Counted from the stretch's first letter, positions 42,269 through 50,526 are shown. The stretch: DNA of 64,000 nucleotides from Paractinoplanes pyxinae (GCF_026626335.1 NZ_JAPNTZ010000026.1:1-64000); one strand, 5' to 3'. The notes: generated from the letters alone by a model not told the origin. Numbers and translations are program-made.

Positions 42269-42974
42269 ACAGGAACTCGTTGCCCTCGGGGTCGGCGAGC
42301 ATCCACCACCGCTGCTGCCGCCCGGGCCGGGTCAGCACGGTGGCGCCGGCCTCGAGCAGCGCCTCGGGTTCGTCCTCGCGGCCGACCAGGTGCCAGCGCA
42401 CCCGGCCGCGGTACCGGTCGATCCCCGGCACCGGGTCGAAAACCATGTAGTCCCAGGGGAACTCGGGCGCCCCGACCACCGAGGCGGCCTCCCCCTCGTC
42501 CTCGACCCGCCCGCCCAGCACGGCGGCCCACCACCGGGCCAGCCTGTGTGCGTCGGAGCACTTCACGACGAGCTCGAACATGCCGGGCGGGCGGTCGTCG
42601 CCGCCCGGGAACGCGCAGAACTCGTTGCCCTCCGGATCGGCCAGCACGAACCACGGATCGGGCCCCGGGCGGCGGACCACCGTGGCCCCCGCCGCGATCA
42701 GGCCGTCCGGCTCCTCGCCGCTCAGCCGCACGTCCACGTGCACCCGCGCGTCATCGGCAGCCGGACTGTCCACCTTGCGCAGCCGCAGGATCTCGCGTGC
42801 GGGCCGCCCCTCCCCCGGAACCACGCGCAGCTGCCCTTCACCGTCGTCCACAACGCGCCCGCCGAGGGTCACCCGCCAGAACTCGGCCTGACTCTGGGGA
42901 TCGCCGACATCGATGGCCAGACCGTCGAACTGGGCAACCGGATGGGTTATCCGCCGAACCTCTTCGGAAAGCAT
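42249..42974 (-). CDS. VOC (glyoxalase/dioxygenase fold) protein with two domains
   Basis: 241 aa. Two tandem VOC modules, each ending in the repeated motif LADPEGNEF (WFVLADPEGNEFCAFPG; WWMLADPEGNEFLFTPP). Actinomycete proteins of this type are often annotated as glyoxalase-like and may bind antibiotics or act in metabolism. ATG 42974 is used; a TTG at 43007 would extend it by 11 residues. Confidence 0.85.
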   Translation of the reverse strand: MLSEEVRRITHPVAQFDGLAIDVGDPQSQAEFWRVTLGGRVVDDGEGQLRVVPGEGRPAREILRLRKVDSPAADDARVHVDVRLSGEEPDGLIAAGATVVRRPGPDPWFVLADPEGNEFCAFPGGDDRPPGMFELVVKCSDAHRLARWWAAVLGGRVEDEGEAASVVGAPEFPWDYMVFDPVPGIDRYRGRVRWHLVGREDEPEALLEAGATVLTRPGRQQRWWMLADPEGNEFLFTPPGA

Positions 42975-43024
42975 GGCACGCTGGTTACCAGGCCCGGCGG
43001 CGATCAAACTCCAATGATCTTTCT

Positions 43025-43627
43025 CTATCGAGGGACGGCCTTGAGCGCGATGTCGACTGTCGCGTGCAGACTCGCCCGATCGACGCCGGCCGCCGCATGA
43101 ACGGCGTTGCCCTCGCTCACGGTCATTACGTAGCGCGCCAGTGCGGCCGGGTCGGTGCCGGCGGGCAGGTCGCCCGTTCTCACCGCGCTCGCCAGCCGGT
43201 CGGCCAAGGCCTGCTCGCCGGCGAGGCGGCGACCGGCCAGGAACTGCGAGATCTGCCCGTCGTCGTTGCCCGACGCGATGCCGCCCTGGATCGACAGGCA
43301 GCCGGCTGGCCGGTCGGCGCGGGTCAGGGCGTCCGCGTTCGTCCGAAGAAAGGTCTCAATCACTTCGTACGCGGTGGGCTGCGCGAGGGCCGCGCGGGCG
43401 TACGCCATGTCGATCTCGGCATACCGGGTGACCGCCCGCCGGAACAGCTCTTCCTTGTTGCCGTAGGCGGCGTACAGGCTCGGCCGGTTGATCCCCATGG
43501 CCGCCGTGAGCTCCCCCAGCGACGCGCCCTCGTAGCCGTTGCGCCAGAACACCTCGATGGCCCGGTCAAGCGCCGCGTCCGCGTCGAACTCCCGCGGCCG
43601 GCCCCGCTCCCGCGTCTTCTGAGTCAT
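43025..43627 (-). CDS. TetR family transcriptional regulator
   Basis: 200 aa from ATG 43627 with GGAGG 6 nt upstream. HTH: RGRPREFDADAALDRAIEVF, WRNGYEGASLGELTAAMGIN, RPSLYAAYGNKEELF; this is the TetR_C_16/YcdC-like subgroup. The target is unclear. ACCGACCGGT (43658-43667), a near-palindrome of the AcrR-like type, lies about 30 nt upstream and may be its operator. Confidence 0.9.
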   Translation of the reverse strand: MTQKTRERGRPREFDADAALDRAIEVFWRNGYEGASLGELTAAMGINRPSLYAAYGNKEELFRRAVTRYAEIDMAYARAALAQPTAYEVIETFLRTNADALTRADRPAGCLSIQGGIASGNDDGQISQFLAGRRLAGEQALADRLASAVRTGDLPAGTDPAALARYVMTVSEGNAVHAAAGVDRASLHATVDIALKAVPR

Positions 43628-43675
43628 CACAGCCTCCGATTGACGCCGCAACTTTAACCGACCGGTACAGAACTG

Positions 43676-44032
43676 CCAGTTCCCCGCCGTACGCATACCC
43701 TCCGACCCATGACCGGCCAGATCATCCCGCTCAACGGCCCGTCGAGCTCAGGCCCATGACCAGCCGGATCATCATGCTCAACGGCACGCCGAGCTCAGGC
43801 CCATGACCAGCCAGATCAACTCGCTTTAACGCCACGCCGAGCTCAAGCCCATGACCGGCCAGATCATCTCGCTTTAACGGCACGTCGAGCTCAGGCCCAT
43901 GACCCGCCAGATCATCTCGCTTTAACGGCACGTCGAACTCAGGCCCATGACCGGCCAGATCCTCCTGCTCAACGGCGCGTCAAGCGCAGGCAGGACCAAC
44001 CAGTTCCCCGCCGCACGCGTACCCTCCGGCCC
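43676..44032 (+). repeat. duplicated promoter plus six 47/48-bp copies of the start of the next gene, forming a chain of mini-ORFs
   Basis: A 33-nt leader at 43676-43708 recurs at 44000-44032 with 3 differences. Between them are copies of the first part of the 44033 gene, with ATG codons at 43709, 43756, 43803, 43851, 43899 and 43947 (spacing 47, 47, 48, 48, 48), then the gene's own ATG at 44033. Units 1, 2 and 6 encode short peptides such as MTGQIIPLNGPSSSGP, whose TGA stop overlaps the next ATG as ATGA. Units 3, 4 and 5 stop at an internal TAA (CTCGCTTTAACGG). Unit 6 ends at a stop overlapping the true gene start. Each leader carries TACCCT 7 nt before its ATG. Confidence 0.9.
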
Positions 44033-44599
44033 ATGACCGGCCGGATCATCCTGCTCAACGGCGCGTCGAGCTCAGGCAAGACCAGCATCGGCCACGCACT
44101 GCTTCCTCTGCTGCCCGACCCCTGGTTCTTCATCCCCGCCGACGCGATCGGGGCGATGCGCTCAACAGTTCACACGCGCGTGCTCGACGACGCCGAGATA
44201 GCCGACATGCTCGTGCGAACCCGCCGCGGCTACCACCGGGCGGTGGCCGCCCTGGCCTCGGCCGGCAACGACGTCATCATGGACTATCCGCTCAGCGAGC
44301 AGTGGCGCCTGACCGACCTGCTGACGACGCTGACCGGCTACGACGTCACCTTGGTCGAGGTCCGCTGCTCAGCTGCCGAACTCGAACGCCGCGAACGGGC
44401 CCGCGGCGACCGCCCACCCGGCCTGGCCCGCTCGCAGTCTCTCGTCTACGCCCACGGCACCCCCGACATAGCCGTCGACACCACCGACACCAGCCCGGCC
44501 GACTGCGCCCGCCAGATCGCCGTCCTCTTACCCACAGTCACGCCGCCCAAGGCCTTCGACCGCCTCCGCGACCGCCTGCTCCCCCGCCCCCACCCCTGA
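44033..44599 (+). CDS. chloramphenicol phosphotransferase-like (CPT family) protein
   Basis: 188 aa. P-loop NTPase with Walker A LNGASSSGKTS (residues 8-18), WFFIPADAIGAM and VTLVEVRCSAAELERRERAR, then the arginine-rich lid GDRPPGLARSQ. The family includes Streptomyces chloramphenicol 3-O-phosphotransferase, but many members are of unknown substrate. TACCCT lies 7 nt before the ATG, so the mRNA is probably leaderless. The start is repeated upstream six times. Downstream are two repeat arrays. Confidence 0.85.
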   Translation: MTGRIILLNGASSSGKTSIGHALLPLLPDPWFFIPADAIGAMRSTVHTRVLDDAEIADMLVRTRRGYHRAVAALASAGNDVIMDYPLSEQWRLTDLLTTLTGYDVTLVEVRCSAAELERRERARGDRPPGLARSQSLVYAHGTPDIAVDTTDTSPADCARQIAVLLPTVTPPKAFDRLRDRLLPRPHP

Positions 44600-44770
44600 T
44601 CGTGCTGCCACCACCCTGTTCCACGCTCCGGTTGCACAACCTCGGTTTCACTCCTGATCGCGCAGCCACCACCCTGTTCCACGCCCGGGTTGCACAACCC
44701 CGGTTTCACTCCTGATCGCGCAGCCACCACCCTGTTTCGCGCCCCGGTTGCACAACCCCGGTTCCAGAAC
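44597..44770 (+). repeat. 58-bp tandem repeat, three copies
   Basis: Units begin at 44597, 44655 and 44713 with TGATCG followed by GCAGCCACCACCCTGTTCC and a GGTTGCACAACCCCGGTT segment. The first unit overlaps the stop codon of the CPT-like gene. Each unit contains GGTTGCACAACC or a close variant, a short palindrome related to the hairpin array just downstream. Confidence 0.85.
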
Positions 44771-44803
44771 TGAGTTCCACAACTCAGATTCACAACCCAG
44801 TTC

Positions 44804-44900
44804 GACAACGCTCGTTGTGCAACCCATTTCCACAACTCTGGTTGTGCAACTCAGCTTCACAACGCAGGTTGTGCAATCCAGCTTCACAACGCTGGTTGTG
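44804..44900. repeat. array of four short hairpins with exact 27-bp period
   Basis: CACAAC-NNNN-GTTGTG dyads lie at 44831-44846, 44858-44873 and 44885-44900, and a variant (GACAAC...GTTGTG) at 44804-44819. The loop is always 4 nt. Degenerate half copies (TTCCACAACTCAG, ATTCACAACCCAG) precede them. The array ends about 50 nt before the AraC gene. It might bind a dimeric regulator, act as mRNA structure, or be a decaying repeat. Confidence 0.8.
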
Positions 44901-44952
44901 CAACGACGATCCCGGCGCGCGGGATTGGCGAGGCGTCGGCGATGCTGGGGAC

Positions 44953-45792
44953 GTGGAGTACGTGTCCCGAGTGCCGCGACCACCGCTGGACGGGCTGATC
45001 GACGACCTCTACTACCTGGAGGGCACGCCGCCCTATGCCCGGCTGATGCTGCCGCCGGTGCCGGCAGCCCTGCTCATCGTCAATCTCGGCCCGCCGTTCC
45101 ACATCCGCGCCGGCGTCGACCTCGAGGCGACCGAGTACGCCGACGGCTGCGTCGTGACCGTGCCCACCCGCGCGTGGGAGTTCAGCTACCCGCCCCGAAC
45201 CCGGTCCGTCGGCGTGCATTTCAAAGCGTGGGGCACAGCGCCGTTCCTGCCGATGCCAGCGGCCGAGCTGTGCGACCACCCGGTCACTATCGAACAGGCG
45301 TGGGGCCGGCCCGCCGCGGTCGAACTGCAGGACCGCCTGGCCACCGCGGACGGCCCCCACGCGATGTTGAGGCTGCTGGAGGACGAACTCAGGCGACGAC
45401 TGTGCGAGACCCCCGGCCTGGGACTGGTCCGCCACACGACCAGCGTCATCGAGGCGACCGGCGGTGCGGTACCGATCGGCGACCTGAGCGCCGCCGCCGG
45501 CGTCAGCAACACGCACCTGGCCCAGCGGTTCAAGGAGCTCGTCGGCGTCACCCCGAAGCGCCTGGCCCGCATCCAGCGCTTCGCCACCACACTGCTGGCC
45601 CTCGACTTCGCCGGACCGGTCGACTGGGCCGAGGTCGCCGGTGCCGCCGGCTATTTCGACCAAGCCCACTTCGGCCACGAACTGCGGGCCTTCACCGGCC
45701 TCACCCCGACCCGCTACGCCGAGGTCCGCCGCCAGTTCCTGCGCGAACATCCCGGCAACGTGCTGGACAGCTGGCCCCTGCCCGCCGATTGA
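44953..45792 (+). CDS. AraC family transcriptional regulator (DUF6597 sensor domain)
   Basis: 279 aa from GTG 44953. The N-terminal sensor (LPPVPAALLIVNLGPPFHIR, VTVPTRAWEFSYPPRTRSVG) is the DUF6597 type, followed by a two-HTH AraC domain (PIGDLSAAAGVSNTHLAQRF, KELVGVTPKRLARIQRF, EVAGAAGYFDQAHFGHELRA). Translation is open upstream through the 27-bp repeats, which would add nine-residue repeats; I regard that extension as non-coding. It probably controls the reductase gene 66 nt downstream. Confidence 0.88.
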   Translation: MEYVSRVPRPPLDGLIDDLYYLEGTPPYARLMLPPVPAALLIVNLGPPFHIRAGVDLEATEYADGCVVTVPTRAWEFSYPPRTRSVGVHFKAWGTAPFLPMPAAELCDHPVTIEQAWGRPAAVELQDRLATADGPHAMLRLLEDELRRRLCETPGLGLVRHTTSVIEATGGAVPIGDLSAAAGVSNTHLAQRFKELVGVTPKRLARIQRFATTLLALDFAGPVDWAEVAGAAGYFDQAHFGHELRAFTGLTPTRYAEVRRQFLREHPGNVLDSWPLPAD

Positions 45793-45858
45793 TTTCTTAC
45801 AAGACCCACGGCCCGCAACCCGCTAACTTGAGGCCACCACAACGCAGAGGAGAGCCCC

Positions 45859-46440
45859 GTGGGCAAGGTGGTCCTGTACAGCTCGGTGTCGGTCGACGGT
45901 TTCATCGCCGACGAGAACGACCAGCCCGGCCCCCTGTTCGACTGGCTGACCAGCGGCGACGTCCCCTTGGACGACAGCGGCTTCCTCAAGGTGTCGCAAC
46001 CTTCCCACGACTACACCCGCACATACTGGAACCAGATAGGCGTCACCATCGCCGGCCGCCACGTCTTCGACCTCACGGACGGCTGGGACGGCAAGCCTCC
46101 CAGCAACGTCGACCACGTAGTCGTGGTGACCCATCGCCCCCCACCCGACAACTGGAACCCCGAAGCCCCCTTCCACTTCGTCAACGGCGTAGAAGCAGCC
46201 GTAGCCAAAGCACAAACCCTGGCCGGCGACCGCATCGTAGAAATAGCCGCCGGCAACGTAGGCGGCCAGGCCCTGGCCGCCGGCCTGGTAGACGAGGTCC
46301 GCATGGACGTAGTCCCCGTAGTCCTAGGCGCCGGCAAACGCTTCTTCGGCCCCCTACAGTCCCAACACCTACTGGAAGACTCCGCCGAAGTAATCCACGG
46401 CAACCGCGTCCTACACCTGCGCTACCAAGTACGCCGCTGA
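45859..46440 (+). CDS. dihydrofolate reductase family (RibD C-terminal-like) protein
   Basis: 193 aa. GTG start with GAGGAGAG upstream. GKVVLYSSVSVDGFIADEND is the classic opening of this actinomycete reductase family, with VTIAGRHVFDLTDGWDG and AGLVDEVRMDVVPVVLGAGK following. Such proteins bind NADPH and reduce pterins or other small molecules. The 3' half (from about 46150) uses many A-ending codons (gta, cta, caa, gaa), unlike its 5' half and unlike neighbouring genes. Confidence 0.87.
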   Translation: MGKVVLYSSVSVDGFIADENDQPGPLFDWLTSGDVPLDDSGFLKVSQPSHDYTRTYWNQIGVTIAGRHVFDLTDGWDGKPPSNVDHVVVVTHRPPPDNWNPEAPFHFVNGVEAAVAKAQTLAGDRIVEIAAGNVGGQALAAGLVDEVRMDVVPVVLGAGKRFFGPLQSQHLLEDSAEVIHGNRVLHLRYQVRR

Positions 46441-46799
46441 CCACCACACCGAATTACTGTCGCTGAACTGACCCCTGCCGACCCGAGCTGTGGCAGCCGC
46501 CCGGGGTGACGTCACTGGGTTATGGCCGCGGGATGCAGCGCGACTGTTGCTGCGTGACTGGGCTTCGTCGTGCAGTCGCCAGCCCAGCCACTTCCCTCGT
46601 AGATAGCTCGTCCACCCAGAAGCGCAACCGGCACGGTGCGAACGCGAAACCAGCCACCCAGGCCGGCCCGGGTGACAGACCCGCCCAGCTTCGTCCCCAT
46701 CGCGGCAGCCAGACCACCAACCCGCACGGGCTCATCAAGCGAAACCATGCAACCAGAGAAGCGCCGACCACAACAAAGCCGCAGCCGAAAACCCGGCAA
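46441..46799. other. intergenic stretch, C/A-rich on the plus strand
   Basis: No convincing gene. ORFs exist in several frames but are low-complexity Pro/Arg/Thr-rich products of the base composition. It leads into the inverted repeat at 46800-46873. Confidence 0.5.
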
Positions 46800-46873
46800 G
46801 GCCGGGGACGAGGGCGATCACGCAAAGCATAGAGACGGTTTCAAAGCTTGCGTGATCGCCCTCGTCCCCGGCC
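46800..46873. terminator. 26-bp perfect inverted repeat with 22-nt loop between convergent genes
   Basis: Arms 46800-46825 and 46848-46873 are exact reverse complements (core GACGAGGGCGATCACGCAA). They sit between the plus-strand gene ending at 46440 and the minus-strand gene ending at 46910, so a bidirectional terminator is the simplest reading. No U-run follows on either side, as is common in actinomycetes. A perfect 26-bp stem is longer than a terminator needs, so a repetitive hairpin element or a protein-binding site is also possible. Confidence 0.65.
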
Positions 46874-46909
46874 GTCAACCGCAAGAAATCCGCGGTTTTT
46901 ACAACCCCC

Positions 46910-49654
46910 TCACCAAGGCTTGAACGCATTCTCCGGAACAGACGACAACTCAGGACAATGCCGCTGAATCAACGAACGGAAAGACGAAGAAGAAACCCAA
47001 TCCAACCCGAACTGCGTATAAACCTCAGCCCGATAATCCACAGTCAAGAACCGGTCACTCTGCAACCGCCGCGAAGCCATGAGGATGAACACCCTGAACG
47101 CAGTATCAGAGAACGCGAACCCCTCCGGCGGCGTCTCCGAGAACAACCCGACCATTGTGTCAACTTCATCAACACTTCGATAAACGGCTCGAAGCCGCCT
47201 CACCGTCTCGGGATCATCGCTCATCTCTTCCCAGCGCTTGACCCGAGGCATATGCAACGCCGCCCGGAAGTCGTTGTAGCGCGGCACTCCCCGGCGCCGC
47301 GTACGCACCAGGTCCACCACCGACAGGTCAATCATCTCCCCTTCACGCTCCAGGTTCAGCAACGCCCGCGGGTAGTTGTGGAGTGTGATCGCCCCCGGAT
47401 GAGCCCGGCCGAACGAGTGGAGGACGCTGCTCAACCCCATCGCCCGGAGTTCGTCATCCGCCCGATCCCCCTGCAGATCAGCGAAACTCCGGTCGCCCAA
47501 CACCTCGCCACCAACGCTGCTGAACGTGTAGTCGTCCGGGATGAGCGGGTGCATCCGGTACACCGTCACGAAGTCCTCGGTCAGCGAGAACGGCGTCCCA
47601 TGGTGGTCCGGTGTCGTATGCGGAATGCCTCGTAACGCGTTCGCATCGGTCAGCCACAACCCGGCCCGGCTCAGCCAGTCTTTCGCCGGCACCCCGTTCC
47701 AATTCACATTCATGGCCCGCTCGAGCACGTTCGTGGCAAGCATCGCCGGCGTCCACTCGACGGTGTGAATCTTCGCTATCAGCGCCGCCACAATCAGCCG
47801 GGCCGTCTGATACAGCCGCTCGTCATCCCAATCCGGGTTGCGTTCTTTCAATTCGTCACACAGCAGATTGTGTTCCCGGGCGAACAGCGTGTGCATCCCG
47901 CTCAGCCCCAGCCACCAGGCCTCGCTGAACCCCGTGACTTCCGCGCCTCGCACATCGACCGGCAGATAGCCCGACGGCGTAAGCCTGATCTTCGCGCCCT
48001 CCCGCAGCGAATCGGCCTTCTCTTTGTTCGTGCCGTAAACTTCCGACCCGTCCCACCAATGCGACGCCACATTGCCGAACAGCCCCACATTGCCGCCGAT
48101 GCGCATTTCTGCTTCGAGCGGCCCGTCCGGCGTATTCGCCCAGCCCGGCACATCCGCCGGCAACGGCACGCGCACATCGTCGACGCCGAGCGGGTGCCGT
48201 GCGTGCACCACCCAGTCGTGCACCTGGAACTGAATCCACGCCGCGGCCAGTACATTCAATGAAGTCGCAGGCTTGAATTCTTCGCGGTGCAGCAGTTCCC
48301 GGCTGACTGTTATCGGGTTGGGTTCGTTGTCAAGGTCGGCCCGGCGGTCGGCGGGCACGTTACGCCCGAACGCCGATCCGACCGCCCCCATGGCCGGCTC
48401 CGACAAGTCGTTGAACCGGCCTTCATGCGTACGGAATTCTCTTAGCTCTTCCGATATCGGCGCCGGCACTTTCCGTACGCGTGGGGGCGCCTCTCTCGTC
48501 TCGGTGTCGATGAGATTCTGCCTCCGCAACACATCCCGGAGCGCCGCCAAATTCAACAGCGCCAGCGCATCAGGCAGCCGGTGCCACGGCCGGATCCGGT
48601 TGACGGCCCCGAAAATCGTCCGCATGGCTGCCCCCGCCACGCGATTCCGCGCCGGCACTTCGGTCAGCCAGCGCTCCCGATCCCGATGGGCCGCACTGGC
48701 GTCGTACGCGGCCTTGCGCGCCCGATTCAGGTTCCCCAGCGGCCGGAATTCCTCGGTCGTGTTCCACGGGTTGAAGCGCAGCCCATGCACGTACGGGTTG
48801 TCGCACGAACCGGCCCGGATGGTGAGCACCGCTATCGGCTCGGGCGGGGCTCCCGCCGTGCGCCAATCGACCGCCGCGTCCTCGATCGGGGTCGTTTCCG
48901 CATCGCGGAAACGCTGCACGCACAACTCGAACCGCACGTCACCACGGGCGAGCCGGTCCTCCATCTCGGACGTGAGGAAGTCGGGCCCGTCCCGCTCGCC
49001 GCCTTCCGGCGCTTCCGGCTCCGGCCGCAGCAGATACTGCACGGCCTGGGCGCCGCCCCACGTGATCGGGGTGCGGCTCCAGTACGTCTCGGTGGCCACG
49101 CTGGTGATGCGGCGCCGAGCGGCGACCACGTTCCGCACGATGCGCGCCGTCTCGCCCGGCCCCAGCGTGAACGCCAGCTTGACCAGCCCGGTGTACCGGC
49201 CCACTCCGCCGCCCGCCGTGGCCACCGCGAACTCGGCGAACTGGCGCGCGTCGCGGGCGTGGGACACCGGCGCGTTGGTCATCAACAGGTCGTGCTGCTC
49301 GTCCTCGGACACCGTGATCCGCAGGGCCGCGCCGCGCAGGTCGGGTTCACGGTCGTCGAGCAGGCGCCCCTCGGCGTTGCTGAAGCGGACCGACGTGCGG
49401 TACACCGCGCCCGGCTGCGCGAACCCGGCGCGCAGGTCGGCCGGCAGATCGTCGGAGAAGCGCAGCAGGGCGTCGTCCACCGCGTACGTGCCCTTGGCCT
49501 GGAAGCCCGCGACGACCGGCGAGCCCGGGCCGGGGCGGTTCTTCAGCTGGGTCAGCATGATCTGCCGGGCCACCCGCTCGAAGACCCGCCGCTCCGCCTC
49601 GGGCGACCCGCCCAGATACGCCTCGCGCCACCGCGGCTTGATCACCGTTGTCAT
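46910..49654 (-). CDS. fusion of catalase-like heme domain and alpha-dioxygenase/cyclooxygenase-like peroxidase
   Basis: 914 aa. Residues 1-340 look like the catalase-related fold: GFQAKGTYAVDDALLRF, VYRTSVRFSNAEG, LLMTNAPVSHARDARQFAEF and FNPWNTTEEFRPLGNLNRAR. The expected distal His appears to be Gln52, while the distal Asn is N127. Residues about 410-914 are an animal-heme-peroxidase type domain with QFQVHDWVVHAR (Q475, distal H479) and VYRMHPLIPDDY, where Y699 and H702 match the catalytic tyrosine and proximal histidine of cyclooxygenases and alpha-dioxygenases. That suggests fatty acid dioxygenation, with the catalase-like part converting the hydroperoxide. No signal peptide. Function is inferred from motif positions only. 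Confidence 0.85.
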   Translation of the reverse strand: MTTVIKPRWREAYLGGSPEAERRVFERVARQIMLTQLKNRPGPGSPVVAGFQAKGTYAVDDALLRFSDDLPADLRAGFAQPGAVYRTSVRFSNAEGRLLDDREPDLRGAALRITVSEDEQHDLLMTNAPVSHARDARQFAEFAVATAGGGVGRYTGLVKLAFTLGPGETARIVRNVVAARRRITSVATETYWSRTPITWGGAQAVQYLLRPEPEAPEGGERDGPDFLTSEMEDRLARGDVRFELCVQRFRDAETTPIEDAAVDWRTAGAPPEPIAVLTIRAGSCDNPYVHGLRFNPWNTTEEFRPLGNLNRARKAAYDASAAHRDRERWLTEVPARNRVAGAAMRTIFGAVNRIRPWHRLPDALALLNLAALRDVLRRQNLIDTETREAPPRVRKVPAPISEELREFRTHEGRFNDLSEPAMGAVGSAFGRNVPADRRADLDNEPNPITVSRELLHREEFKPATSLNVLAAAWIQFQVHDWVVHARHPLGVDDVRVPLPADVPGWANTPDGPLEAEMRIGGNVGLFGNVASHWWDGSEVYGTNKEKADSLREGAKIRLTPSGYLPVDVRGAEVTGFSEAWWLGLSGMHTLFAREHNLLCDELKERNPDWDDERLYQTARLIVAALIAKIHTVEWTPAMLATNVLERAMNVNWNGVPAKDWLSRAGLWLTDANALRGIPHTTPDHHGTPFSLTEDFVTVYRMHPLIPDDYTFSSVGGEVLGDRSFADLQGDRADDELRAMGLSSVLHSFGRAHPGAITLHNYPRALLNLEREGEMIDLSVVDLVRTRRRGVPRYNDFRAALHMPRVKRWEEMSDDPETVRRLRAVYRSVDEVDTMVGLFSETPPEGFAFSDTAFRVFILMASRRLQSDRFLTVDYRAEVYTQFGLDWVSSSSFRSLIQRHCPELSSVPENAFKPW

Positions 49655-49752
49655 CCGCGCGCCTCCACTTCGGAGTGCCGCACGGCGGGCTGCTCCCGAT
49701 CGCGCGGGCCACCAGAAACCCTAGTGGCGCCGCGCAACGGAGAACTGTCGCT

Positions 49753-50526
49753 TTACTTACCCGTCAGCTTTTCGAGGTCGACGACGTCCTTGGCGGCCGG
49801 CGCCACGATGTCCGCGAACTCCGCCCCGAACTCGGTGAAGTCGAGACCGCCCTCGGCCGCGTCCTTGCTCTCGATGCGCAGCGGGTAGGGCTCGCCGGTG
49901 GTGGCGATGTAGAGGGTGCCGCCGTCCTTCGAGTTGTCGACCAGGCCGATCGCCGGCTTGCCGTTGACGTCCTTGGCCTTGCCCTTCGTGACCTTGCCGT
50001 CGGCGTCGAGCATCGAGTCGATGTCGGAGAAGCCGAACATGTCGGCGGTGTCCTTGTCGCCCGCCTTGACGATCACCCAGCGGTCGCCGATCAGCTGGGC
50101 CATCTGCTCGCCCTGGCCCTTGCCGCCGCCGCTCATGGCCCAGAAAGCGGCGTCGGGCCGGATGTAGCGCTTGCCGCCGACCTCGAGCAGTTCGACGCTG
50201 GGGCCGCCCATCGACAGCTTGCCCTTGACCTTGGTGCCGTCGGTCTTGAAGTCGAGACCCATCTTGTCGCCGTCGGTGACGATGTCACCCTTCATGCGGA
50301 ACGAGCCGGCCTTCTTGAGCGCGGCCTTCGCCTTGTCCAGGATCGCCTCCGCCTCGAGCGCCTCGACGCCGTTGCCGGCGGGCGCGGCCGACGTGGCCGG
50401 CGCGGCGGTGGTGGCCTGCGCGGCGGGCGCGGCCGGGTCGGCGTCGTCGTTCTGACCGGCGCAGCCGCCGGCCAGCAGGGCCGCCGACGCCAGCGCGACC
50501 ACCGCGCCGCTGTACTTGACCTTCAT
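49753..50526 (-). CDS. LprG/LppX-like lipoprotein
   Basis: 257 aa. Signal peptide with a lipobox-like ALLAGGCAG (Cys at about 22), an Ala/Pro/Thr linker and a beta-rich domain with conserved spacing (AGSFRMKGDIVTDGDKMGLD, KRYIRPDAAFWAM, GRPAI-like VNGKPAIGLVDN, LYIATTGEPYPLRIES). This matches the LppX/LprG family, which in mycobacteria carries lipids across the envelope, and similar actinomycete lipoproteins of unknown cargo. Confidence 0.85.
   Translation of the reverse strand: MKVKYSGAVVALASAALLAGGCAGQNDDADPAAPAAQATTAAPATSAAPAGNGVEALEAEAILDKAKAALKKAGSFRMKGDIVTDGDKMGLDFKTDGTKVKGKLSMGGPSVELLEVGGKRYIRPDAAFWAMSGGGKGQGEQMAQLIGDRWVIVKAGDKDTADMFGFSDIDSMLDADGKVTKGKAKDVNGKPAIGLVDNSKDGGTLYIATTGEPYPLRIESKDAAEGGLDFTEFGAEFADIVAPAAKDVVDLEKLTGK

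Noticed and set aside
43731..43931. Minus-strand ORF encoding a 16-residue repeat (LAGHGPELDVPLKRDD-like)
   Set aside because: It is only the reverse reading of the 47/48-bp array and breaks where unit length changes; no ribosome binding site.
43676..44910. Possible CRISPR array
   Set aside because: The repeats adjoin without unique spacers of constant length, and no cas genes are present.
44815..44952. N-terminal extension of the AraC regulator through the 27-bp repeats
   Set aside because: It would add Cys/Asn-rich repeats not found in AraC proteins; the GTG at 44953 gives a normal start.
46506..46929. Several short ORFs in both strands between the reductase and peroxidase genes
   Set aside because: They are frame artefacts over a C/A-rich segment and the inverted repeat; none has initiation signals.
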